DNA of 64,000 bases, from NCBI GenBank assembly GCA_022606425.2, contig JAHDVF020001336.1, positions 744,001-808,000 on the forward strand. Reading direction: 5' to 3'. Positions 44,400-54,939 of the stretch are shown here, in pieces (within the stretch, counting starts at the first letter, position 1; each line of letters begins with the position of its first letter). The DNA comes from Lepidostoma basale (taxonomy: Eukaryota > Arthropoda > Insecta > Trichoptera > Lepidostomatidae). The notes under the pieces were generated by a model. That model was not told the DNA's origin. It saw only the letters and a list, made by a program, of their open reading frames with translations, and made no database searches. Position numbers and translations under genes: made by a program.

Positions 44400-44690
44400 A
44401 GATGGTGTATCCTGGTGGTCAAAGGATTTTTCAATATGGACGCTGGATCTTTGACAGCATATAGTAGCCATTTTGTTAAAGCGATTGCTGTCAAATTTGA
44501 ATCTGATTGAGAATACTTATTTAGTCTTGATATTTCGCCATGGAACGCTACACACTTCAACAATGCATTGAAATTGTTAAAATTGATTATCGAAATCAGC
44601 GCTCTGTTTGCAAATTTATGGCATTCATAGCTGTCCTGCAGAGTCCACAATACGTCGTTTAATGTATAAATTTGAGACAACCGGATCGGT
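44400..44690 (+). mobile_element. Tc1/mariner-superfamily fragment, copy 1
   Basis: MERYTLQQCIEIVKIDYRNQ starts a helix-turn-helix of a known transposase type. Upstream ttgacagcatatagtagcca and the rest are collinear with 58325-58600. Confidence 0.65.
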
Positions 44691-45126
44691 GGTCGATAAA
44701 GCAGTGCCAGTACGTCAAAGAAACAAGATCAAAAAAAAATTGCGGCAATATCATTTAGTTTGTTTTATTTCTTAATAAAAAACCATATATATATTTATTA
44801 TTAATATTAATTTGGATAGATAAGAAACTTGGGTATTTGATCATAGCATTAATGTTATATATTTTAATTTGGGTGCCATTTTACAAAAATAATCTATTGA
44901 TTTAAAATAATAATATTTGTCATTTGTCAATATGCTAGTGGTATCAAAAAAATCTGCCATCGATGTGACTCTTAAGTCTAGTATTGTATAATCCTGTTTT
45001 AAAAATGGTGATTATATTTATATTTTTAAATTTGTGAATACATTGAAAGTCAGAATAATATTTTTTATATGTTTTAGTAGTCAAATGTCATTATACGAAA
45101 TTAAATAAGTTTTTTTTGTTTATGGC

Positions 45127-45132
45127 AATAAA
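45127..45132 (+). terminator. Candidate poly(A) signal AATAAA
   Basis: ggcAATAAAG followed by T- and GT-rich DNA, a better context than the first site. Confidence 0.4.
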
Positions 45133-45200
45133 GTTTGCTTATTTATTAATAGATGTCGTTAGTTGTCTATGCTTATGTGGTGTACATTCTATTTGATTTA

Positions 45201-47100
45201 AAGCCGTGGCTGTATAAAGGGGAGCGAATTGTTTAATAGTATTTTTTAATTACGTTCTATGATATTAGATTAAAATTATTATTTTGTTTGTGTTTTAAAA
45301 TCTAATTTTTCAATACTCTGACATTCCGAATGCGTTAACTTTAGTAATTGTATATGAGTGTAGTTTAAGTCAGAACCTTGTCTTTGCCCTGTATTCAACG
45401 TGCTTTCAAACCTCGTTGCATCAAAGAAATCATCGGCGTTGGGTATGTTTAATGTTCAATGTGATAATTAAGAACTGCTTCGGTCACAAATCATATCTGC
45501 ATATCCTCTATTGCTATCAATTCATTATAATCTTATTAACAAGAGATAAAATTCTATTTAAAGTATTAATGTGCTTCGCTTCAAAATTCTGTGTGAGACA
45601 GCTTCAAATGTACTACAGCCTGACTCTTGCGGAAGAAAAACTACGAGATGGAAGGGAAAAGGGAGTGGATTGGAATGATTGGAGGATGAATTGCTATGTT
45701 TAGTGGTAGAATAATCTTGTGCTGTACACAATCAGCACCCAAGACTGCAGCACCAAAAGTTTTGAAGCCCGTACGGTAGGAAGGAGTCGCGTATCAAGAT
45801 GACGGACACCCCGAAACTGCGAAACATTCTTTCTTATATAAGTGTATATTACTTAAGCTGTAACCAAAGATAACCTGTTATACAACACAACGCTTGGATA
45901 TTAATGTATCGCATTTCAAGTGGATAGGATAGGATCACTTAGGCGTAGAGACGACTGGAATGTGACGCGAGGGAAGGAGTTTGGAGGTGCGTCCGTGCAT
46001 GCAGTTCTGTCGATGTACATAAACCAACTGTAGCGTTGCGTACGATGCCTTCACGTTTGTTTTACAGAGTGTATCCCCAGTTTTACTCTATTACGCTAAA
46101 CAACTGAATAATTTAAGTTAAGCTTTTAACAATGAGTAGGCATTAAGAGGACGGAGGGTGTAAATACATAGCGTCTAGTATCCCGCATCTCCTTTTGTAT
46201 GGTGGCTTATCCCATGAGCGGTTGGCGGGCACGTGGCACCTCCAGAGTAGTTAGGCTAAGTGTATAAACGTTTCTTCAACTTGTATACAATGCTAAACAA
46301 TCTAGTTGTCCTAACGAATAGTTCCCGGCGTGACTGCACTCGACTATAAGGAAATCATTGTTATCTCTTTCTTAGGGACGTGTAATTAAGTAAATATAAC
46401 TGTTGTAAAACCCTCATTTGTATTGTTGAAAGATGTATCTATCTCCGCTAAGTTTAAAGGGTGATTGCATAGCGTGGCCAAGCCCTACCCGTGTCACCGG
46501 AGCCAGGCGCACGGCCGCCATCTTGCTTTGACTCACTGAATATATGATATTGTTAACATTTATTACAAATAATTATATCAATAATAGAATATAACCATTC
46601 TGTGTATAAACCAACATGTTACAAGTAGATTTTTACGTCGTGTGTTGTTTATTTAATCGTTCCCCTATCGACGTATGTTGTTCATCGCCGCTTTGTCAAG
46701 TTTTTACCAAACTGTTTGTGTTTTCTAATACTCTGATCGATGTAATAACTTTGTCAGACGTTGTCAGTTTGCAGCGACAACTCGTTTGTTTATTGTATAT
46801 TTTAACCATCACATTTCCATAGATATTCCTAACTATATACTCGCTTTCTCGCATTTTCTAATGCATTTTTAATCTTTATTTAACATTTTTCTAGTTTCAT
46901 CCGTTTAATTGTTATTAATTTATAAAATCGTTTTTGTAAATATCAACAGTCGACCGTATACTTAATAAATGTACCGAATATATCCTAACCTAACCCAACA
47001 TACATATCTTGAATGGTGGTCATCATTTTGGATATCATGTTAATAATAATAAACAAATAAAAAAATACTTTTTTATTTGCATTTCGAGTACTACTTTGTA
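45201..47100. other. AT-rich flank without recognised genes
   Basis: Only short chance frames. Could be extended 3' UTR of Eps15 or intergenic. A cctaacctaaccc run occurs near 46985. Confidence 0.3.
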
Positions 47101-47101
47101 A

Positions 47102-47366
47102 ATATCGCACCGTGAGTGTAAAACCGAAACAAGTGCAAATATACAGTTTGGAGATATGGAAGTTTAAAGACTTCGTATTGCTTGGAAAAACTGTTTTTTT
47201 TTTAAATAAACCAATGATTTTCGGTTTATAGGTATATTACTTTAAACTGAAAATCATTGGTTTATTAAAAAAAACAGTTTTTCCAAGCAATATGAAGTCT
47301 TTAAACTCCCATATCTCCAAACTGTATATTTGCACTTGTTTCGGTTTTACACTCACGGTGCAATAT
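47102..47366. repeat. Long inverted repeat (hairpin), about 125-bp arms
   Basis: The left arm 47102-47228 pairs with 47243-47366, with a loop of about 14 nt. Arms include aaaccgaaacaagtgcaaat and its complement and differ at only a few bases. No TIR-transposon signature or coding sequence. Confidence 0.9.
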
Positions 47367-47559
47367 AATTTTGCATTTTGTATACTTTAAGAATCAGTGA
47401 ATCAATTATCTATTTAGGTGTTGGTGTGAAAATTCATACTCGATTTTATCTGCAGAGAAAAATTATGTTTTTTTTTTTTATATATTATATTTGAAATAGT
47501 GCTACCTAACCTCTCAAGCAGTAGACCTAAATGAAATTTTAAACATGTTCTAGTTGGCA

Positions 47560-47700
47560 AAACATGTAACCAGCCGATAAATTATTTAATTGTGTAGTAT
47601 GATCCATAGATGTCGTTGGTAGTCCAAATTTTTGACATAATCCGGAAATATTCGATAAATAACCACTGCATCCCAAACACGGGGCCATAAGTTATATGAC
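47560..47700 (-). repeat. Repeat shared with 9720-9830
   Basis: atgtcgttggtagtccaaat and agccgataaattatttaatt are the reverse complement of the intron 7 block, with minor differences. Confidence 0.5.
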
Positions 47701-48131
47701 CCGGTATTTCAAGGCCAATACACACCGAGAGGTTAAATAAATTCCTTCTGTTTTATAACTTGTTTGTAAATTTATCGCTATGTCAAAAAAATCAAATAAA
47801 AAAAAACCTTGCTCAATTTATGGTTAGCCGCTAGATTTTTACGTTTGCAACTGAATGTTTTATTTATTTATTTGGTAATAGTCAAACAATCTATTCTTAA
47901 ATTAGACAAAAATATATTAGCTAATATATAGAGTGGATTTGATATGGATTATACATTTTTTTTATATAACGATTGTCATACAACGAGATTCTTCAAAAAC
48001 GCATCGGTTTACATCTGATCCAAGCCACACATATTCCTTTATTTCATTTCCATATTGTCTAGCAAGCATACACATAATTTATTACACTGGTGCTATGCGA
48101 ACGTTTAACAAATTTATTTTAAAATTCATAC

Positions 48132-48902
48132 TTTAAGAGGAATAGCCACTGTGACGGCGGAAAATATAAGTGATTTTTGTGATTTTTTTAACCGGGATAA
48201 TTAAGGAATATGGGGATTGCGTTTTTTTTAATTTTATTAAGTATATATTCAATTTAGTTTTTATAAATTTTTATTGACAAATATTGAATAGTAACAAAGT
48301 TATCAGCGTTGCAGTAGAGTCTTAAAAATTCACAGTCCCATCGATTTGACCCCATCGATCGTTTGCAAAATTTTGTATTTTTTTTTTTTGTATTCAAGCA
48401 GTCTTAAAAAATAGCAAAAATCAAAATGTTCAAAATCAGCTTCGCTTAACGATAGCCATTGCAAAGACGAATAAAACAAATAATAAAAGTTGAAAATCGG
48501 TTGATAATTGCTTGAGTTATCGATGCGACCAGTTTAAAAAACAGTTTTGAAAAAAACACGTCTTTTTAGTCCATTTTTCTTACTATAAAATCATGTATCT
48601 TCTTAAATACAAGTATTTAAACTTTCATCAAACTATCGAGTCCTAGGCCATATGATGGTTCTTCCTCTTTATCTTCCAGTGGTGTCCTTGATGTTTAAAT
48701 ATTTTTTATTTACCCTTTCCATGCAATTGTCAGCAGTTTTCACCGGACGCAAGGACAGTCGGTCTACCTACTCTTACTAAAATGACTGTAACTCAATTTT
48801 TGGAATTTTGATGTAAAATTTTATACGCATATTTTCGAAGATATAAACTTTAAATTAAAATAAATAAAAATCCGCACAATCACAGTGGCTATTCACCTTA
48901 AA
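48132..48902. mobile_element. 770-bp MITE
   Basis: Left TTTAAGAGGAATAGCCACTG, right reversed TTTAAGGTGAATAGCCACTG, continuing TGA in both. AT-rich interior without frames. Confidence 0.7.
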
Positions 48903-50690
48903 CGCACTAGAGACGATATTCTTTGAATTTTATTCATTTTTAATATATTTTATTATTTTTTTCACCCTTCATCCAATGAATTGCATTAAATGCAGATTTT
49001 ATTACGAATCTCGTATCCTATGAAATATCACATTTTTCGCGTTGTATATGTATGATAATAACTATTGCGTAATTTATATTTAAAAAAATAAAAGAAACTA
49101 AGTCATTTTCTAAACTATAACTCTTATTTATAATAAAGTTGTTTATTTGCACCACATATCTATAAATATATGTAACAATCATCTGTTTTGATACGCCTAA
49201 TGTTGTATTTAAATTTAAAAGAATATCTTTAGAAACAATCTATCCAAAAGCAATTCTAAGTATTAGCCTAAAGCCATTCAGGATTGCTCGGATCTCTTAC
49301 ATTTAACTACTCGCTGTTGTTTATTTTTTGTTTGTTTAAAATGCCTTATACACTTATCGTTATCATTATCATCATTTCTAGATTACCAGTCCGACGGACG
49401 TGCGAATTACAATATAGACAATTTGTTGTTGAGTGTGAGTATAGAATCAATGGATTCGTAATATATAATTGTCATATCCGCGTCTCATTGTCCTCGGTGC
49501 GTTGAATGCAGATATAAACGTTTAATGAAGATGTTGAAGCATATTACATATATTTTTGACAGTTAAAATATAATACTTGAAGATGTAAATGGGTTTAAAT
49601 TAGCTTTCTAGTGTACGTCATGACCAAGAGATTTCATATAATGTTTACAAACTAAACTACGTAAAATTATTCTTGTAGGTAGTTCTATTAGCTAAATGTA
49701 TATTTCTATTTCCGTTTTGTCTTTTATACAAAATGTTTTATCATTTGCATCTTTCCAGCTTTTCTTGTTATTTTTATTTATTTATATAAGTTAAATTGCA
49801 TTCAAGATAATTTACACTTGATTATGAAGGCTTTAGTAACGATATTCTTTTTGGAAAATGCTTATGCGTTACATATGTTAAATTAATTTTATAAATATAA
49901 TAATATGCTCGTGTATTTCTCTGATGGCTATAATGTTACATTTGTTTCTTCCTATTGTGTTCCTCTGAATCGTACATAAGTTCAATTAATGTTTGGCGTT
50001 ATATATCTGTCGGCTGTCGAAAAGCACGCGTCTTCAATTTAGAAAATTATTAATATTATTATTTTGTGCCAGGAAAATAAAACGGTATGTTTTGTGTCTA
50101 ATTGTTCGTTTAATTCAATCAGAATTATCCATATCAGTAGATTGTGATGTCTATTGTAATTATAATTTAATTATTAATTAAATTAAATATTATTTTATAA
50201 ATCTTTGATATTATGTTAATTATTCCCAAATCTTGTGTGGAAGTGTGTGCTATGCCCGTTACTGTCTCCGGCGCTCAGAGGGGAAGGAGTCTCCCCGACG
50301 CTGGTGGCATTCGGCGAACGCTTACTGTCCTGTATATCGTTATGATTGTATCAATCAGATCATATTATGAGTGTAATAATTTGTATTATAGATTTACTGT
50401 AAACTTGAAATGTTTGTATAGTCTAGATTTTTATTAGCTCACCTAGCTAAGTTATTGTATTGTTTTATTTTGTAGATAGTTATTACATTCTCATTTTGCA
50501 GGATTATGAGACAGCAGTTTGATTGAATTCTCAATTATTTAATATTGAAAAGAAACATACACTTTATTTACAATTCCTTTCTAATATTTAATTATTTGTA
50601 TTTCACTTGTTCTTTTAGTTTCAATTGGTTTCAACAGTAGTATGCAGACATCTTTCGGTTTAATTAATACTAATGAAAACATCCGTTTTC
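48903..50690. other. AT-rich DNA without recognised features
   Basis: No credible exon, RNA gene or repeat boundary on either strand. Confidence 0.3.
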
Positions 50691-50696
50691 TAGAAG

Positions 50697-50925
50697 TTTT
50701 ATTATCTTCTTTTCACTTTTGGTAGACTCAGGAGTCTGTTATTTCAGGCGGGTCCTCTTGAGACGCTGAACTCCAGCTTTCTCTCCACCGTTTCGGGGGT
50801 CTACCTGGTCGGCATTCTCCGTTTGGCATTCCATGAAGAGCTATGTATGGTATTCTATTTGAGCTCATTCTTTCTACATGTTGATGCCAGTATCGCCGTC
50901 TTTGACGTCCCCATCTGTTACTGAA
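50697..50925 (-). mobile_element. LINE family B 3' fragment
   Basis: The minus strand reads [20 protein letters not shown] and PGRPPKRWRESWSSASQEDP with stop and an AAG-rich tail. Very similar to the copy at 51335. Confidence 0.8.
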
Positions 50926-51081
50926 TTTAAATATGATTTCATTCATATTAATTATTTAATATGCAGTTTTACATTATTGTTCAAGAAATAATAAATATCT
51001 TTTGGTGTATTGATCATAAGATGGTAGCGAGCTGTCAAAACCATTCGAAATTAGAACATGTGGAAAAAAACTAGATATATA

Positions 51082-52166
51082 CAGTACACTCCCGATTTTC
51101 CGGTATGATGGTGAAAAAAAACCCGTATAATCGATTTCTCGGTTAATCCGATCACATGAAGAAAGCAAAGAGAAATTTTAATCTTTGCTATATGCGCTTA
51201 TGTATACCTACTTAGTAAGACGCACGTGTTGACAGCGTCACACTTCGCCATGAATAGAAATTCGTCAGATGTCATGTCTCTGATTAAAGCGCGTCAACCA
51301 TCCAGAAGATGCATTGAAATCACCATGCAATTTCTTTTTTCTTCTTCACTTTTGATAGGCTCAGGAGTCTGTTATTTCAGGCGGGTCCCCTTGAGACGCT
51401 GAACTCCAGGTTTTTTTCCACCGTTTCGGGGGTCTTCCTAGTCGGCGTTGTCCGTTTGGCGTTAAATGGAGAGCTATGTATGGTATCCTATTTGAGCTCA
51501 TTCTTTCTACATGTTGATGCCAGTATCGCCGTCTTTGACATCCCCATCTGACCACATCTTCGACCTCGCAAATTTCTCGGATTGCTGTATTCCTAACTCA
51601 ATCACGTAGGGTTTTGCCTTCTATAGCGCGGAGTGTTTTCATCTCGGTTGTCCTGAGCATGCTCTTTGTCTTGACAGTGTCTGCCCTTGATTCAATGCCA
51701 TATGTGAGGATTGGTCGCACACAGGTCTTATAAATGCGTACCTTGCTGTCAGTCCTCATGTCCTTGTTTCTCCATTTGACATATTTCAGGCAGCCTGCAA
51801 CCACTGCAGCCTTATCTACCTGTGACCCTACTTCTCTGGGAAGGTCATTAGAGCTGGTTACTTCGCTTCCGAGATAATTGAATTGGTCTACCTGTTCAAT
51901 TTTTTCTTGGCGTACGGAGATTTCGCATGCAATTTCAATTCATTGAAATATTGTTTAATTAACAACAATGTTTTATGAGTATGAACTAGGCTGCGGGTGC
52001 TTTATTGCAAACTCTTATGACACTACTATAGAGCCGCAAACGTGTGTTGGCGGTGGCGCAAATGTGAACTAAACGCCCAATGTCATTGTGACAGATTTGA
52101 GTTTTTGTTTGCATTAGAAGTACTATCGGCCCAAGTGTCCCGCCCCGGAAAATCGGGAGCTTACTG
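51082..52166. mobile_element. Pogo-type element carrying a LINE B insertion
   Basis: Left CAGTACACTCCCGATTTTCC, right reversed CAGTAAGCTCCCGATTTTCC, TA at both sides. The LINE B copy at 51335-51925 is nested. Without it the element is about 480 bp and non-coding. Confidence 0.8.
51335..51925 (-). mobile_element. LINE family B insertion with 11-bp target duplication
   Basis: catgcaatttc at 51324-51334 and 51926-51936. The minus strand encodes VRIYKTCVRPILTYGIESRA, TEMKTLRAIEGKTLRD and the WGCQRRRYWHQHVERMSSNR end, with one frameshift. Confidence 0.88.
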
Positions 52167-52850
52167 TATTGTAAATAAATTATTATTAATTACGGAATTC
52201 ATGGAAGTTTTGTTATATTTTAAAAGAGTTCACTCATTTAAAACACAATGGAACTTCTAGTAAATGTATGTTTTCGTCAATATTAAATATTTAATATGGA
52301 GTTTTACATCATTGTTCACGCAACAATAAATAACCTTGGAATTTTTGTTTGAATATTATAACTCTATCCTTGGTAAATTTAAAACTATATAAAATGTCCT
52401 TTATTCGCAATTGTTTACATTGTTAAATGTTTTTTTTTTTTTTTTTAATTGTTTTTATTATTTTTAATAGTCTTTAAATAAATAAAAAAATTCTGCGCTA
52501 TAGGAATTCTTCTTTGAAAGTTTTCTTCGTGTTCTGGCACTTAAGTACGAGCGTATTATTTACTATTTGATCAGTCTGGAATGTTCTTATTTAAATATAT
52601 AAAAAACAGTTGTTAAGGACAGTTGTATAGATTATTTCATTGTTGATTTTTCTGTTGAAGGAAACTTTGTCTTGTAAATGGTTGAAGATGTATATTTGCT
52701 GTTCCCGATCTTGTACGATATGTTAATTTAACACTGACAATGTGAATGACGAGAGAATTGTTGTGGACACATAAATAATATTAAACTCTACTGTACATGT
52801 ATCATTAAAACTATTTCATTGTAAAAGGTGTTTTATTATCATTTATAACA
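52167..52850. other. AT-rich DNA without recognised features
   Basis: No exon or element recognised; an 18-T run lies near 52440. Confidence 0.3.
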
Positions 52851-52854
52851 ATAA

Positions 52855-53005
52855 AAATAAGCATAGAAGGTTACCCGCCGCTTACCCGAAGCTGTTATAA
52901 TACGGAGCGGTGCCCCTTCGTCAGCTTCGCTCACACAATCAAAAATAGGCCCGCAACCCATCCACGCAGGACTTACATTAGCTGGAGAATGCACCATTCC
53001 AGAAA
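52855..53005 (-). repeat. LINE family D 3' UTR copy
   Basis: aaggttacccgccgcttacc and ccttcgtcagcttcgctcac match 38345-38490 almost base for base. Confidence 0.7.
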
Positions 53006-53007
53006 AA

Positions 53008-53255
53008 AAGCGTATTGACAGCAAGGTACGAATCTATAAGACATGCGTGCGACCTATCATGACGTATGCTGTAGAGACGCGGGCCGACACAATTTGAACC
53101 TAGGGTCTGCTAAGAACATCTGAGATGAGGATCCTAACATTCATTACGAGAAAAACTCTCCGAGATCATGTACGTAATGCAGACATAAGAAAAACTTGCG
53201 AAATAGAGGATATCGTTCAGTGGAGTAGATCCAGAAGAAGCGCGGAGAACACAGA
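53008..53255 (+). mobile_element. LINE family B fragment
   Basis: [24 protein letters not shown] sequence followed by TLRDHVRNADIRKTCEIEDI, then stops. The 5' side abuts the family D 3' UTR. Confidence 0.7.
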
Positions 53256-53930
53256 AGCATTTTCCGCGGAGACATGATTTCAGTGTCACAGATTGTCAGA
53301 TCTATTAAGAAGAAGTTTGTTTTTGATTTATCACATAATAATTTTTTTAACTTTAATAAGTGAAGTAATCTGAAAACCAAGCGCTCTTTTAAAGAGGTCA
53401 CGGTTTCGGCCTTCTTTTATATAGAGGTCAGTTCAGATAGAACGACTCTCTTATACATAGTTTTTCCAGCTCTCTTTTACACAGGTTTTCAGGTTACAAT
53501 AACGGGACCTTAACCCATATAAAGCTGCTGTATTCATTTGCAGTTCAAAAAAATGTCTTGAACTGACTTCATTTACAGCTCAGACTGATAGACCCAGTTC
53601 ATCGTAATAATAAGCGCAATTTAGTAGTAAGGAACTAAAATAAAAAGTTATATACGATACATTCAAATGTGAACTGCAAATGTTGTCTGCCACAGTTTGA
53701 ATCCAATTTTTTTGGGCTGGAAATGAAGTCAGACACAGTGTAGGGGTTAAGCCAGCTCCATTTTAAAGAGGTTTCTTTAATATCCAGGTCTCTTATATTC
53801 AGGTTTGACTGTGGAATAATCTTAGATATTCTTAACTTATATAATATTTGAGTTTCCAAAAAAAAATAGGGTTTCCATTTTTCTCACAATGTATTATATA
53901 AGTCTTACATTATCATAACATTACAGCAAT
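53256..53930. other. Low-information DNA, possible pogo-type remnant
   Basis: ctctcttttacacaggtttt and tatattcaggtttgactgtg resemble inner and right ends of a CAGTCAAACCTG-type element. No clear left end. Confidence 0.25.
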
Positions 53931-53932
53931 AA

Positions 53933-54155
53933 CAAACAATCGCGCCGTTTCATACAGCGAGTCATACACGCATGTCGATTCTTCTGACTTTTAACATGAC
54001 TGACCTTTGAGATTTGATTAATTTGGTTATGTCAAGATTTCCTCGATATTCCACGACTCTACTTCACATCGATACCATATACTTACATTTATTCTTCTTC
54101 ATTCATGCGTTCCATGTGTCCAAGCCAACACAGCGATCCTTTCATAATTTGGTAT
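53933..54155 (-). mobile_element. LINE family A 3' fragment
   Basis: acaaacaatcgcgccgtttc then the complement of the C-terminal ORF to the KGSLRW region, internally deleted. Confidence 0.7.
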
Positions 54156-54159
54156 GGGG

Positions 54160-54345
54160 GGAAAGAGAAAGCGAGGCAGACCTAGAGCCACCTGGAGAAG
54201 AGCCCTGCAGGACGAGGTGAAGGCAGTAGGCCTCACTTGGGATGATGTTAGGTATCAGAGATGCGATAGAGTCGTATAGAGAAGGTTCCTTGAGGCCCTA
54301 TGCACCACGCAGGTGTGACAGGACAAAAAGAAGAAGAAGACTGTT
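54160..54345 (+). mobile_element. LINE family E 3' fragment
   Basis: [20 protein letters not shown] then KAVGLTWDDVRYQRCDRVV, stop, and an AAG-repeat tail. Matches 38901-39330. Confidence 0.75.
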
Positions 54346-54515
54346 AGTTGTTTATCCGGACATCTGTTAACTGGAACGTCAATTATCCTGACAAGCCGAG
54401 ATGATAAAGCACAAAAAAAGACGAGAAAATCTTGTTAAAAAAAATTCCAGTGCTGTAGACCTTTCTAAAATCGGTATCCGGAACACCTCCTGGATAAACG
54501 ACGTTCTTCTTCTCC
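54346..54515. mobile_element. Diverged pogo-type MITE
   Basis: gttgtttatccggacatctg and ctggataaacgacgttcttc mirror the ends of the 37212-37484 element. Confidence 0.55.
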
Positions 54516-54536
54516 GGCGCTACAACCCTTGGTGGA

Positions 54537-54700
54537 TCTTAGTCTCCTCCAAGAAATGTCACCTCCCAGTCTTGCTGCTCCAGGACCAGACAGTCAGGGG
54601 ACATAGGTTCAAGCCTGGACACTACCAGATTTCTACTCCATAATAATGAGCTATTTTCTGGTCATATTGAAGATTGTAAAATAAATTCTAATATCATTGA
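54537..54700 (+). mobile_element. Possible second SINE family, copy 2
   Basis: cataggttcaagcctggaca is B-box-like, and the end attgtaaaataaattctaat matches 40023. Confidence 0.45.
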
Positions 54701-54796
54701 TTTAAATCCTTGGTATTAGTATTTTTTAGACATGACACCGAGAGAAGAAAATAGAAAATGGTTTAAATATTAATAATAATAATTCATTATACTTAC

Positions 54797-54939
54797 TAGT
54801 GTGAAAAATCCAACATGAATTGGCATCGTGAGAGTGGAGAATAAAAGCATTTGAACCAGGACGTGGATCAAATAAACGCTATATGTTATTTTTGCAGGAA
54901 TATTGAAGATTGGTGATTCAAGGAATTTCCAGTACCCCA
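54797..54939 (-). CDS. NRF-6-like exon, YLIH segment
   Basis: TG completes Leu, then GYWKFLESPIFNIPAKITYS and VYLIHVLVQMLLFS. Acceptor actgttttag, donor CTA|gtaagt. Confidence 0.87.

Larger units (their letters stand above)
43937..45200 (+). other. Probable Eps15 3' UTR region
   Basis: No long frames. AATAAA at 44288-44293 and at 45127-45132; the second is followed by a GT-rich stretch (gtcgttagttgtctatgctt), so it is a reasonable cleavage site. The true 3' end is not determined. Contains a DDE transposon fragment at 44400-44690. Confidence 0.4.

Noticed and set aside
46975..47000. Telomere-like cctaacctaaccc run
   Set aside because: Only two or three imperfect units; too short to be a telomeric array.
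54770..54790. SIMNYYY-stop as the true C-terminus of the NRF-6-like protein
   Set aside because: It follows a strong donor (CTA|gtaagt) and would end the protein before the last expected helix; kept only as a fallback.
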